Part shown: piece by piece, positions 40,164 through 63,850 of the stretch | Layout of the letters: each line of letters starts with the position of its first letter | How positions within the stretch are numbered: position 1 is the stretch's first letter | Assembly: GCF_022539665.2 (NCBI RefSeq) | Contig: NC_081331.1 | Span: 12,432,638 to 12,496,637, forward strand | From: Daphnia carinata | Taxonomy: Eukaryota > Arthropoda > Branchiopoda > Diplostraca > Daphniidae | Direction: 5' to 3' | DNA: 64,000 nucleotides | Program-made: the position numbers and the translations under genes | The notes under the pieces: generated by a model | Database searches by the model: none | What the model saw: the letters and a program-made list of their open reading frames with translations, nothing else | Told to the model about the DNA's origin: nothing

Positions 40164-42361
40164 GCTCTGCGGTCTCTACGCACGCAGTAATATATTCAAT
40201 ACACAAAAGGGACAGAAGAAAGAAAAATAAGAAAATATTTTGTACTCGCTGTGTTCTTATAGCGACGTTGCCGTGTACAATATTCAAAAAAAAAAAAAGA
40301 AAAAGGGAAAAATTGTTTGGTATTGTGTTTTTTAACACTAAAGCGCCACAGTTGGCTGATCGTGATTTGTGTCATTGCCATCTCCTACCGCCTTGACGTA
40401 GATACGTATATAATTGAGCTTGTTTCCGTTAACCTTTTTTACACGACAACAACTACAACGAGCGAAATATGGATACAACATAGCTGCTGCATAATTTCCG
40501 CGCTGCATTATTATTTTTTAAATAGAGCGTTTATTCAAATGTCCTTCGCTCGAGGGGCATTTTTACTCTTCTCGGTTGTTCTTTTTTTTTTTTTTTTCTC
40601 TTTCGAAGGGCGTTGTTGCATCTCTAATGTGCCATTCCATTTTTTTTTTTATTCATTCTAAGATTAAAGACATGAAGACAGCTCATTTCGTTCTCCATGA
40701 TGAGGTGAAAATAAAACATGGGTGGAGTTACTTCATTTTTGCCTTCGGATGAAGTTGTCATCGGCCCGGATTCACGATCATTTTGATCGACCTCCTTTAT
40801 CCCCAACCAAACTTTTATTATTCTTTTTATTTAAAGGCTTTTCTTTAACAATCGGCAACAGTCGGATGATAAAGCAGAAATATTCTGTTTCTAATTTTGA
40901 GCATTTGACGATGGGGAGCGGCTGCCTTCTCTTAAGGCCGCGGCAATCAAATCCGCCCCTCGATTGTCCTTTTAGTTCACAAAAGAATATATACGTATGT
41001 AATTCTTTTTTTTTCAAACGAGCCCTTCCTTTTCTCCTATTTTCTCTTTCTTTCTCTCTTTCTCTCTGGTGCATCTTCGTGTCCGCGTCCCAACAACATC
41101 GTCCAATGTGTCGCTATGCGTGCGTGAGCGGTACCCGTTTTTCCTCTTCAGCAAATTTTCTGGACTTCCAAAAGTAAAACCCCAAGATTTTGTCTGTTGC
41201 CTCTCTCGCTGTGTGGTTCTTCTTGTCTTCTTCTTTTCTTTTATTTTTTTTCTTCGGCTCGACAGCCAACAGTTTTCACGGGGCCCTACTTTTGACATCG
41301 TAAAAACCGGCATTACGACGTGATTTCTCTTAATATACGCAAACAGGATTCTTTCTTCTTCTTTCAATCCCTTTTTTCTTTCTTTCTTGTTCTTACCTAC
41401 GTTGTGTTTTTTCTTTCATTGTTGCATCTCTGAGATCAGCTTGATTTCGTCATTTTTCCTCTCCTTTTTTTTTCTTACCATTTTCATTGCCCGTCGTAGA
41501 TGTCTGGGAGATGGGAGGTCTTTCCGCCCCATTCGGTCGTTAAGTCTAAGACGTCCAGGTGGGTTGGTCCACCGATTGAATCGTGTCGTAAAACTATTTC
41601 ACATCTCCCACAAATAAGACGAGGAAGTGCTAGAATAAAAAAAAAAATATATACTATATATGTATACGTATCGTGAAAATGGCCAACGAACGAAGGACGC
41701 TTTAATAGTTTTTCTCTTGGCAAAAATAATTGGGAAAAAAAAAGGGTCTGCGCAAATTATCGTGAGAGGATAAGGCCATTTATTTTTTCTCGGTTTTGAA
41801 ATTGCCGAACATTTCAATTCAAACCAATGCGTACGCATCGTTCGGTTTTTACATGTGTGGTATAAGAAGTGAGTCATGTGCGTTGGGCTGGGAATAAGAC
41901 CGACACGTTAGATTATGATCATGACACATTTGTTAAATGTTATGATGGTTAGAGAAGGGGCGGAAAAACCTCTTTCTCCGCCATGTGAAAATGTGTGCTT
42001 TTTGAAAAAAGAAAAAAAAAAACATCTCTAACAATCGAACTGAATCACGCGCCCGCACTATCCTGTCATGTGTGTATAGCATCTCCAATCTTCTGACAAG
42101 TTTGATTCGGATATCTTTTTTTTTTTTTTCTTCTTCCCCGTTCTCTTTTGAAGATTAATAAAAGAAAAGGCAGGGAAAATCCAGGTCGTGGGATTCAATA
42201 TCCCAAACGGGGAAAAATGAGGAAATTGCTGTAGCGGATTGGAGAGACGATAGGCGAACGGTGCAGTTCTTCCGTCTGTTTCACTTAAGGCGAACGTATA
42301 CAGCACTCAACGTCAAATTTCGTGTTGTCAATCACTTCGAAATCTGATAATAAGGGGAGGT

Positions 42362-42435
42362 AAAAAAAAAAAAAAAAAAAAAAAAACGACAGAAGAAAAC
42401 AGTTACGACTACCTACGCACACACACACACACACA
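42362..42435. repeat. Poly(A) tract plus CA microsatellite
   Basis: 25 A residues at 42362-42386 and nine CA units at 42418-42435, close together in the DYRK intron. Confidence 0.9.
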
Positions 42436-45400
42436 TAACGTATCTGATATTTGATTTTCTCTTTCGCTTCACCTCTCTTTTTTTTTTTCCCCAGCGAAAT
42501 CAGATTCAATTCAATCACAAGTTGTTTGTGTCTACCAGCAGGAGGCATGCAGTAGTAGCGATGTAATGCAGCTGCGCATAAATCTGAATTATTATTTTTA
42601 TTTTTTTTTTTTTTGCATCTTGTACAGTACCTCCTCTGCGTACGTTCGTTGCTCAGTTGCGCTTTACCAACGATAGCGAACTTCGTCGTCCTCTTTTATT
42701 CTTTTTCCCAGTTTACAAAACTAATCTTGGAAACAATAAATTCGCTACAGTAGTAATGATAGCAGTAGTAGATGGTTATGTCTGGCCACAATTCAATATA
42801 TCAGTAAGCCAACAGTTTATTTTGTTTTTTTTTCATCTTACGGTTTGCACGAAGTAGCCCCCTGTTGTTTCCGCTTGCAACGGTTGATGGATGACCGATT
42901 TTTTCGATGATAACTCAAAACTGCCAGCCAAAAACGGCTGGCTACCCTTTTAAAAAAGAAGACAGTCTCACCGGATATTAGGAATAGCGTCGATTACGGA
43001 GGTAGTGCGGGAGAGAGGATCTACGTGGCTTGCCAAGGAATGCGTAAAAACTATTAGGCAAAAAAAATGTACACACGCAAAACATATCAAGTGTGTTTTA
43101 TTCGCACAACGTCCAACGATCCTTCCAATGACGAATCACATTCGTTCCAGCTGCTGCAGACATTTTATTTACTTGCCATACGTAGCCCCGTTTGCTTTTC
43201 CCTTTTTTTCTTTTTTTAAACATCGTGATTTTCTCTTTTTCAAAACCCAATTGGCCGAAAATGTGAGGCTTTTTTTCGGAAGACAACGTTTCATCATCAT
43301 CATCATTATAATCAGGCCCAAAACCGGACGGCCAGCCTTCGTTTGTCTTACCTACCACCTCCTTCCCCGCTGAGACTCATAATTGCACGAAACAGCAATA
43401 GGAAGAAAAGATAATGTGTGTGAAATCGGAGTGCCCTGCCTACCCAAAGGCACTTTTCTCCCACTAACTAATAGGTAGACGGTTAACTAACGAGACGCTG
43501 CAAATAAAAGAAACAAACAGAACAAAAACAAATTGAAGACGAAGGACAAAAAGGAGCACAAGGCAACTGCATCGATCAGCCGATGGATGGTGGCCAGCTC
43601 TTCGGTGTTGGTTGCTGTAACCGGCCTTGGCGTGTGACGCATCTAGACGCCAATGGTTTGGTGCGGTCAGTTTGGTTTGCGTATCCGCTGATTAACACGT
43701 CGGCCGTCCTAAATAATCATTTTTTTTTTTTGTTTGCTGCTTTCGTCTGAATTTGTGTTCGTGTGTGCAGCAGCGGCCTTAATATTTTGTATAGGGGCAT
43801 AACCATTGGGACATCGCCATTGAGCCGGAACAGAACAGGTTTTATGGAGATGGCTTTCCGTCTTTTACTTTTAGTCTGCCGTGATGGTTTCCCTCCTCTA
43901 GTTTATGTCGGCTGTTTGGTTCTCATTCTGAACGATGGCTTTTCCCTTCAATTCTTCGCTGCTATTCGGCAGCGTAGAAGCACCGATAATAGCACAAAAT
44001 CATGTTGGCGTGCTGCTACGTGCCCAACGTTGTGCACAGAACCCATTGGCCTACATCGGGCACGTTAGATACAGCACAACGATACAAGAGCTCAACCTAA
44101 TTCTCTTTTTTTGGTCTCCTTTGTTCATCTATTTCTTTCCGCTTTTTCCATGTCGCGGAAAAAGTCTCAGGTTTATTTGGTATGGAAGAAAAAAATCCAG
44201 TTGACTGCCGAACGTACTAAATAAAAGAAATTCAAACTAATTTAGATTTAAAAGCAAACAAGTTATTTGGATCTTTTGCTATAGAAATGGGGGCTCCACG
44301 AATTGTGGTTCGACACGAATGCAAATGTAGCGAAGCGCTTATTCATTTAACACTCGAAATTGAAGCGATCGATGACATGCGTCTTGGTTAGAAGCCACGG
44401 ACGTACAACACAATCCTTTTTTTTTTTGCGGCTTACAAAATACAAATCCATCTTTTCTTCTGTATTTTCTTGTTGTGTGTCACATAGTTTTTGAAAAAGG
44501 CTTGCGACATCTCAAGTAAAAACAGGCTCACCGCAATGTAACAATCGCCACTCACGCTCTGTCTTTATCCTTTTGCTTTTTTTCGATCTTCTCTCTCCCT
44601 AAGTCTCTATCATTCCTGCTGAAGGAAGCACCCTTTATTGACGAGCCCGTTGTACATGTGACGCAACCACAAAAGAGAGAAAGAGGATCCTACGCACCGC
44701 TGTGGCATCTACCGAACGCGTTTGTCACTTCTGTACACTGCGTCAGATCTTTTCCTTTTGGAAAGAACAATCGATTGAAATGACCTATAGTGCTTGCATA
44801 AATCCCGTGTGCTCATTAGTCATGCAAACTGGCTTGCTTTTTTTCTGCGCAATAATGACTCCCGTCACCCAGTAGCCCTTGCGGTTGTTATTAATCTTGT
44901 CAACATGTTAGCGATAGACCACCCCTCTTTGGCCAGAGTTTGTTTTCATAAAGAAAACGGTTGATACGACAAGACGGATGGAAAAAAAACAAGGAAACTT
45001 TCTTTTGTTTTTGTTGTGATACTGCCTCCACTGTGGGATGATGGACAATCACGGTCTTATTATTTAGTCGTGATTTTAGATTAAACCCGGTAGTAAATGA
45101 AACAGAGCTTGGTCAAGGAAATTGAACGACCTCAAAAACTTGTTCGTGGTAGATGTTGTTCTCTTGGATTTATATTCACGCACCAAACACACGCCCTTTC
45201 CACCGGAAAAAGTTAACTTTTGCTGCCTTCCCCCGGCATGCGGTGTCTTTCTCGGAGGGTGGTTTATCTTTGCTCATTGCTTGCGTGATAAAGTTTTGCT
45301 GTTATGAGAAAATATATGCTTCTCTTATACGTCGGCTAATAACAGCACGACAGTCGATTCTTTCTTTTTTTTTTTTTTTTTCAATGTTTTGTTTGCCCAA

Positions 45401-48400
45401 GACAAGTAATAGCGTGTAGTTGTGTTGACCGGACGATGGTCATCATTCCAAAACATTTTTTTTTTGTTTGTTTGTTTGTTGGTATTGTATTATAGCCCTT
45501 TCTTTTTTGTTGTTGTTGCCTTACGGATGGAAATGGAAGTTCCTGTGCGCTTATCCAGCCCTTTGAAGGCTCCGGCGTTCCGCGCTGGCGCAATGACCAG
45601 CTGAGAAAGACTTGCGACGCCTGCGCTTCTAATAACTTGTTTTCTTTCTTTTTCTTTCTCTAACGTTGATGATTAAGGTGGTGTAAGTGCGACATAGGGC
45701 TTCTGGAGAAGAAGCGATGCGTTTTGTTCTATAACCTAAAGAAGGTGGCCGCCTTGGTGGGTGGAGGATAGAGCAGGTGAAAGGATGGCGTTCTCGCGTC
45801 AATCACTTGGCAAAGGGATGAAAAAGAAAAGAAAAATCCGAGATCCACGCAGGAGTTTTTAGCTCGAGTGCTTTGCTGTTTGCAACGTAGGTTGCAATAG
45901 GAGGTTTGCTGGTTAGCAGGGCACGTATAGGCGCTGCGGAGGTGGATATAGGAGAGCTGGGGAGGAGTACGTTAGGACGGGCGTGCAAAAAGAAGAGATC
46001 CAAGTGCACTGCGACTCACGCTATAGGGGCGCATCGTGAGAACAGGATCAGTAGTGTCGCTACCTCGGCCGACGCTTGATGGATGCGTTGATTGTGCCGA
46101 CTATCCGCACATAACCTGTCCCCAGTTTTCTCAATTTTTAAATTTCGCGCGTCTTATTTCAAATATAATTTGCAAAACCTATTCCAGTGTTTGAGTTTTT
46201 GTGGCTGGAGACGCTATGCCGAATGAAATCGGCAGTTATCGATACCTGCGCATTGATTTTGAACGTCCAGCGACCATCGCCATATGTCCATTCACCGGCC
46301 GAAATAGTGCAACAAGAGCGTCAGTATCGGCAGAAAGTTAGTAACGCGAACAACAAAAGCGGAATGGATAAACGTCACCAGCATTTCACGTATCCGCTTG
46401 ACGGCCACCGCCACCACCAACGCCTCAAACAATTGGTAGTACCAGCATAGCATCGCGAACCGAAAGAAACAATGTTTATTTATATACTTAGCTCGTTATT
46501 GCAGCAGAACGTATATGACGACTTGTAACGTTAAACCAGTTAACGGAAAAATGTAAATGCCAAACGAATTTAGCATCGAGTCAGCGGGCTGTTAGTCTCC
46601 AGTTTCCCTCGTTATAAAGACCTGCAACATCCTTGCAGTGTCGTATCAAATGCATCGCTGCAAGGTCTGTATCTCTCGTAGAGAGAAACGTGATGTATAT
46701 TAGAGCGCGTCCTGGTCGATAGGCAGACGAAGAAGAGCCGTCAATGCGGGAGCTGCAAAGGTCAGCAGCACTCGCTTCTCTCATTACCTGCGCGAATAGA
46801 ATAGAGACAACTGGCGAAAGCGAACAGAGAGCAGAAGGTCTTCCGCACGTCAGAAACAGGCACCGCACCCTTAGAGAGAGAGACATTGTGCAACTGCGAG
46901 ATACACATAGAGATACCTTAAGAGCGATGGAGGGGGGCACTATATAGCGACCGCTGAAACTATCGATCCAACGTATACGACACAACTTTGTCTCTGTCCC
47001 TGATTTTTCGGCCTCGACCTGCATCTTTGCTTGCGATCCTTGGCATAACCAGTTCGGCAAACGGAAGAGGCAACCAGTCGTCACCCGTTTTGCTCGGAGG
47101 CCAACATCGATTGATTGTTGCCATATCGACAGCTTGATCAGCAATGATTGAACAGCCTTCGATGACTGCCCTTCTCTCTCCTTCTCATATTGTTTGATTC
47201 AGTTTGACGGTAGCGCTGTATTGGCAAATGAAATAGAGCTGCTCTTAAGATATTCTTTTTTTATTGGGCGCAACATAAGAACGACGAAAGGAGGATCAGT
47301 ATTAAATCTGTTTAGCGAAATCAAGAAAGAAAATTTGGCTTGTTTTTTGTTGTTGTCTGCTTGGCTGTCTGTTCGTGACAGAAGGTGCGTCTTCGTGATT
47401 GGGATTCACGATATCCAAGTGGTTTTTTTTTATGACTAGAAGGCACTGCCTACGCATACTTCACGATCAGTTCATTCACTGCTCCACCTGTGTACATACT
47501 CTTCATTCTTCGGCGGGCTTTGACTAATTGAGAACACCTTATTGCCACCCAAAATTGAATGGATCGAAAGATGTGCTATCTGCGGTCGCATTGTACAACG
47601 TGCAGCTTAGACCCAATGTCTGCATTTTTCAATTCAAATTGTCTACGTCTATTTCGTTTTTCTTTTTTCCCTATTCACCAGTTTCCCCCCACCCCCCCCC
47701 CTCTCGGTCGATATATTTTTATCTTGCTTTGACTAGCGCACGCTTCCCGATCGCTATAATACGGACGTCTAGCTTACAATGGGTTCTCAACGCTGCATAA
47801 TAGTTCTATAATGAAGACGAGACGTCGGAGCAAATGCGAACGAAAAAAAAAAGTAAAGAGGAGAGGTTCCTTTTGTGGCAACATCGAATGTGCGTAGATG
47901 TGTGTTTCTCTTTTTTTTCCCCCATTTCGATCGCTTTCCCATGTGGTGAGCTGCTGATGAGGCGAGTCTTCCCTGATGCACGCGTATTAGCAGCCATGAA
48001 AAAATAAATAAATAACTAAATAAATACTGAAAAAAAAAGAAGAAAGGAAATGTTGAAAGATGTAGGATGCGAATCAAAGATTCAACACGGCCAGATACAG
48101 TTGGTCGAATAATACCCGCAAGGTTTTACATCCACCGCCTTTTGTTCAGTAAAATCAAGTTCTTTATCTCCATTTTCTTTTTCTTCTACCAATTTTCTCT
48201 TTGTCTCTTTGGGGCCTAGCAATCTTTCCTAATTCGATTGTCTAATAAAAACCTTCAAGGTATTACTGCTTTTTTCTTTTTCTCAGCTGCACGCAGTAGA
48301 TGCTACAGGGCTCCTTTTGTCGGGGAAAGGGATCCCTACTAGAGTGCTAGCTTCATTAGAGCTGATGGATGAACACCATCAGCGATACACTAGCGAAAGC

Positions 48401-49960
48401 ATTTTACGGGGTTTTCTTTTTTCTTGTTGCTGAAGCCATACATCCAGAAAATGAAAAAAAAACAAAAACAAAAAAGCAGAGAAAAGAATGCGGACGTAAT
48501 AGCGAACGGGGGCCTTCGATAGAAAAATACAGGTGTTGTCTAGGGTTGCGCAAAAGCAAAGTCTATGGCGGAGCAGCCGCCGTGATCAGCCGTTGTCCGT
48601 GCAACGTGATTAGAAAGTCAAGAAATTGCCTACACGTGCGAACGAAAAAAAAAAAGGGGAAAATAAACAACTGCGCACACACAAAAAAATGCAGAAGGCC
48701 GCTCAGCCGAGTCACTAAGAAAAACCCGAAAGACTTTTATTTATATATCGTTTAATCTTTTCCTCTTTATTTCATCTTAAGTTTACATCTATCTTGATTT
48801 TTTGTTTCCCTCTCTGAGACTGTATGGTGCAATTATCGCCAACGACCTATTCAGTTTTCTTCACTCATTTGTATTAGTCTATTGTACTAGCGATCGATTT
48901 TTATTCGTTCCCAAACGTCTCCGTTGCATCGCTCCGTCTTTTCAGTAGGAGGCAAATATACGTTGGACATAACGTTTCGAGACTGTCTTATACATCCCGT
49001 TGTTGGAAAACAACTGCCGCACTCTGCCACACAGTCATGTTTGTCTTGTTTTTGTTTTGTATTTTCATTTTCCTTGTTCTTATATCCCATCGACCAGGTG
49101 ACCACGGAACGCGATGTGGTGCTTCACTTCGCGCTCTGTCTTTTCGCCGATTGCTTTTCTATGTTTATGACGATATCGCAACGCTTATTGGATTCGAATT
49201 TTTTTTTCTTTAACCGTGTCGTTATTACCTGGTAACAACCAAAGCCGTTGTGAGAGGTGGGGAACTGAAAAATTTCGTTAGTTTTTTTTTTTCTGTGTTT
49301 CCAGAAGGAAAAATTTACAGCGTTCGAAGGCAGGACATTCAACTCGTTCGAATAGACTGCAATGCGCCCTTGACCGCAGTCTTTCGGCATTATTTTAATT
49401 GACCAAAATTGAAATCAGACACAAAAAAAAAAGCGTGAAAAACAATGTGAAATAGAGAAAAATAAATTTGTTTATTAAGAACCATCGAATTATGGTTACG
49501 AAACAAGAGAGTGGGGAAATAATGTTGAGGGTTCTTTTTTTTTTGGGGGGGGGGGGGAGGGTCCTTATTGGATGGTGATTGAATAAGTCGGCCGTGATGG
49601 CGAGGAGGATCGTTTCGTGCAATCGAACGATCGAACCAGCATTGGAACGATGTGGTTTTTTTAATGACCTGAGACCCAGAATGTTCGCCGTTACATTTTA
49701 TTCACGTAAAACTATTTGTAATTGTCTCGTTTAATTTCTAACCGTTGTATCTGAGGTGTCCTCGAAGATATTGCACACACGCAGACGATAGATTTTGAGC
49801 AACCCATTTTCCTACGAGGAGCAATTCAATTGTTCACGACCTTCAAACCCTCATTTCCATAACATCTTATATGCTAATATTCAATTCCAATTTTTCTTCA
49901 TTTTTAAATGTCACTTTCACGCTGACCTTTCTTTTTTTTTTCAATTATCTCTATTTGCAG

Positions 49961-60172
<10,212 letters not shown>

Positions 60173-62310
60173 AACTTGTCAATATCCGCACGGGCTTCTT
60201 CTTCGTTTTCCCACCCACGTTTGTCCCTTTTGATTTCCCTGAAGATCAAGTGAAAAGGGAATGACACGTACAGAGAAGGCATATGCAGAGAGAGTGGGCG
60301 AGAGAGAGGAGAAAGGGTTACAGGATGTTGTGAATGACCAACGCCCTTGCACCGCATCCCCTCGGTCGTGATTATTCCTACCCCCGATGTTGTCTGTATG
60401 ACATTTTCTTTTGCGTCGTTAAAACAAATTTCACTATATAACAGGAAATCTCTCACTCTCTCTCCCCCCTTCTTTTGGTCGAATTGGTTGCGCACGGATG
60501 ATGGTCTGTCGTGTAACACCAATATTCTTCTCTCTTTCTCGCTCTCTTGCTCGACTTTTTTATCCTTTTTTTTTTCTGGGACCTAAATGGATGTTGCAAT
60601 GATACTATTCACGTCGTTGGCTCCAAAAGGATCGTGCGTACGTACATGAAAAGGGGAACAAAAGAAAGAAAAAAAAAGTCTGTTGAATCTTTTTTTTAAA
60701 CATACTAAACATTCAAAAATGGCAGAAATGTGGTGCGTATGTTTCCCATTATTCGTTTGGAGAAAATGCATAACCTAGAAGTTCTTGCAACAGCTCCTAA
60801 AATGAGATTATTTGGATGGGGGGAGGGTAGCTCTAGCGACTGTTTGATCCGACCGATTTTTAAGAAATGTTTTAAGAGATAGGAATAATCGCTGAACATT
60901 CCAATCTGACAGAAAGAGAACATCTCTCTCCTTTCAGCCGATTTTGGGATTTTTTCTCGCGACATTGTTGTTTGTATATCTTTGGTCTAACATCGCAGTT
61001 CCAAGACCCGCATCCTTCCTTCAGTGAATGTTATAGCCTTATTGTGAAATTTAATTCGACAAACCGGCGCTGGTCGACCGTCCGTCGGCCAGGATTTTCC
61101 TTTTCCTTCTTAACTTGGACTTGCATTTTTCCATTTCTTTTAAGTCTTGTTTCAAATTGTAATTTCGTTTTTGTTCTCTTGAAATATTTCATGGGAACAG
61201 ACGTTTGAAAAACGACTCTCGCCTCTTCCAAATTCCCAATAACACACTGAATCTTTTCAGTTCTGCGTCATTCTTGCACTGATTGCATTGCGAACATGCA
61301 AAACGCTACGTATGCAAAACGAGACATGAAAAGGGAGGTATAAACCCTTGCAACTTGTTCAAGATTTCCCAGAAGATTGACATTTTTGTTTGTGCTCTTT
61401 GATATTATATTTTATTTGGACTTTTGCAATCCCCTACCCTTCCGTTCCATCTTATAATATCGTCATTTTCTTTGATTCACCTGATCCCCCTTCATTTTTC
61501 TTACTGGGCCAACCTGTCTCCCAATCAAACTTTCTCTATTTGATTCCTCGTATATCTTCGCATCGCCCTTTTCGATCAAATTCAAAGGCCCCCCCCCCTC
61601 CCCGCCCTAAAAAGGTCTCGAGATCAATCGTTTTGGGCTTTGACTTTGATGTTCTATGCATCGGTTCTTCCCAAAATCCTTTTCGTCTCCAAACATTTGA
61701 TGAATTTTGGCAATTCATGTCTTCTTCAATCGATTATGTCATGATACTTTTTTTTTTATTATTATTATTATCGGAACAGCTTCTACGGTGCGTTCGAGTC
61801 ATTCTTGGCAATTAACCCCCCCAAAAAAAGTTAATCATTCCCGATGAAGAACCAAACAAAAAAATTTAACAACACAGAGACACAAAACGTATGTGCAGTA
61901 AAAAAAAATTAGATCGTGGAACAATTTCGTCCCTAACATGAAAAGGAAGACAAATTGAATCCATTTTTTGGGCGATTCCTGATCAAGGATACAATCCATA
62001 AATTCCAATTTACAAAACTATCCACCCCCCAGCCTCCATAGACTTCATTTTTTTTTGACAACCAAAATTTCTATAGAATCTTTATATATATATGTATACA
62101 AATATATATTATAAATATATACCTATATGCGTGTTTCATTTCAAAACCTCTTGGGACGATATCAAACGACGTTGTCATTACATATACATTTGTTTTTTCA
62201 ACTCTCTCTTATCTAATGCCACGCCTGACAAAACACCAACAGATATATCAATTTACTCGTACGTTGGATTTTATTCACCCAATACCTGAACATTAGGAAT
62301 AAAAAATAAA
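60173..62310 (+). other. Probable 3' UTR of the DYRK gene
   Basis: The stop codon TAA is at 60170-60172. The first standard AATAAA hexamers noticed downstream are at 62298-62303 and 62305-62310, which would make a 3' UTR of about 2.1 kb. The stretch is AT-rich with short C, T and ATT runs, and no coding exon is recognised. An earlier variant signal could shorten it. Confidence 0.4.
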
Positions 62311-63328
62311 CAAAAAAAAACAAAAGTGAAACAAAACAAACCGAGTCTCGTCTCGGTCGTGAACGCTCCTACTCCGAATATCAATCTGAATCAATTCTAG
62401 AAAGGGGAATAAAACAAAAATAATAATATAAACAAGAACATGTATATGTAAACTATGTATTCCTCCTTCCGTACTAAACACTGCGTTTTTTTTTATTTGT
62501 TCCCAGTTTATATCTATTTAGACCTCCGTTTGCTAAAGCTCGTTTACATCGGTGAATCAAGAAAAGTAAAACAAAAAACACTTTGTTAAATGACTCCCGC
62601 TGAAACCGTGTCACGGCCAAGTGTCTTTTCCCGATTAGAAGAGCCTGCGTGTTTGTTTAAAACGTGTGAATATCCCGTATTTCTCTGATCCTATTCAAAG
62701 GATCTTACACCAACTCATATCTTTTAAACAGAAAAATGTGTGCAATATTCATCTGTTTGTTGTTATGTTCCCTCTGTTGCGGAGATTACGAGTGAGTAAT
62801 AAGCCCCAACCTTTTAATTATCCACAACCAAACCAACAAAATTATTGAGGAAAACAAAAACAAAATGCGTGTGTAGTGCTCCCAAGTATGTTACGAAACG
62901 TTTGTCTTTGCGCAAGTGTGTGTGTCTACTTGTGTATAGCACTATATCGTTATTAGGAGAGTGATGTGTGAGTTGTGAAAAGTACATGAGCGTTATTCCT
63001 GGTCGAACGCGATTCAGTTTTTTCTCCTTCTTTAAACGAGGCACTTGAGCGTGTCCCCCAAAAGACGAAATTCGGTAGAACGCGGATGTCATAATGGGTA
63101 AGTAATGCGTGGCCGGCGTAAACGAAAACGAAGTAAAATTCAATCGAGTTGGAAAAACGCAAAGACACAAGAAGAGGTTAACAAGAAGTCTATTCTGGGA
63201 ATACGTGCTGCTCCCATGGCAACCGCACTTAATTTGTGGGCTTATTTCGTTCTCTCTTTCTTATATTAGCACATCACAAAGTATCCAAAATATCTGCCAT
63301 TGATGTGCCCATTTGTTTCCTGTCAAAG
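62311..63328. other. Spacer between the DYRK gene and the partial gene at the right edge
   Basis: No convincing exon. An AATAAA-like string at 62408 could be another DYRK poly(A) site. An ATG near 63218 opens a 17-codon hydrophobic frame that resembles a signal peptide, but it ends in TAG with no good donor, so it is not called. Confidence 0.4.
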
Positions 63329-63850
63329 GTTTTGACATAGAACGAGAACGATGCAACTGTACACAGCCAAAATTCAGGTTTGGGAAGGATCGATTACTTG
63401 AGACATTCCATAATGAATATTCAGCGTCTATTTGGAAAGCGAACGGAACATTGACAAAAGGAATACAAATAATGCATTTCAGGAAAATGTATTTGACGTT
63501 CTTTCATCACAGGTATTTTCACAATAATCTACCTTGGATTTCGCCCTAATTTCTCCATTTGTTTCACAGGTGTTTCACGTTTGAAGCGCAAGGCCAGACA
63601 CATGTGAAAAATTCAAGAGTTTCTCGGTCAAGGACTTGGTTTTTCGAAAAGGAGATTAACCAGTTCGAAGCCATTCAACAGCATTTTGTAAGTTCGATTT
63701 CACAAATTCTCTCGTACTAAAAACCCGCATTTTCGAACTATACATCGTTCGTTGCAGTTTGACACTTGGATGACGCAGTACGAACGGTTTCACAATACAC
63801 TATACATAGCGGAAGCTGTTTTAATGACAGTTGACGGTGTGTCCATAACG
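63329..63850 (+). CDS. Partial unrecognised gene, three linked exons
   Basis: Three segments join in register: 63329-63512 (acceptor CAAAG, donor AG|GTATTT), 63570-63687 (acceptor TTTCACAG, donor GTAAGT) and from 63758 (acceptor GTTGCAG). The introns are 57 and 70 bp, typical of this genome. The protein has CNC near its start, CFTFEAQGQ at the first junction, an aromatic stretch TWFFEKEINQFEAIQQHF and then FDTWMTQYERFHNTLYIAEAV. The third segment either reads on to a TAA at 63851-63853 or splices near 63836-63841 to a further exon after an AG at about 63936. No ATG precedes the first segment in frame, so the start is missing. I do not recognise the family. Confidence 0.3.

Larger units (their letters stand above)
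35986..49960 (+). other. DYRK intron between the long N-terminal exon and the first shared exon
   Basis: 14 kb of mostly AT-rich DNA. It includes a 27-base poly(T) at 36167-36193, poly(A) at 40139-40163 and 42362-42386, a C-rich run at 38669-38690 and 13 G at 49545-49557. Two islands look coding-like: 39400-39587 and, more weakly, 46188-46435. The stretch 45700-47160 is unusually poor in homopolymers and includes TATCGATA at 46237-46244, so it may be regulatory. No minus-strand gene is recognised. Confidence 0.45.

Noticed and set aside
40722-41177. 151-codon plus-strand open frame
   Set aside because: Low-complexity Phe/Leu/Ser stretches, with no domain or splice support.
46581-47144. 187-codon minus-strand open frame
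   Set aside because: No family pattern and no splice context. It may be chance in a homopolymer-poor island, though the island itself is noted.
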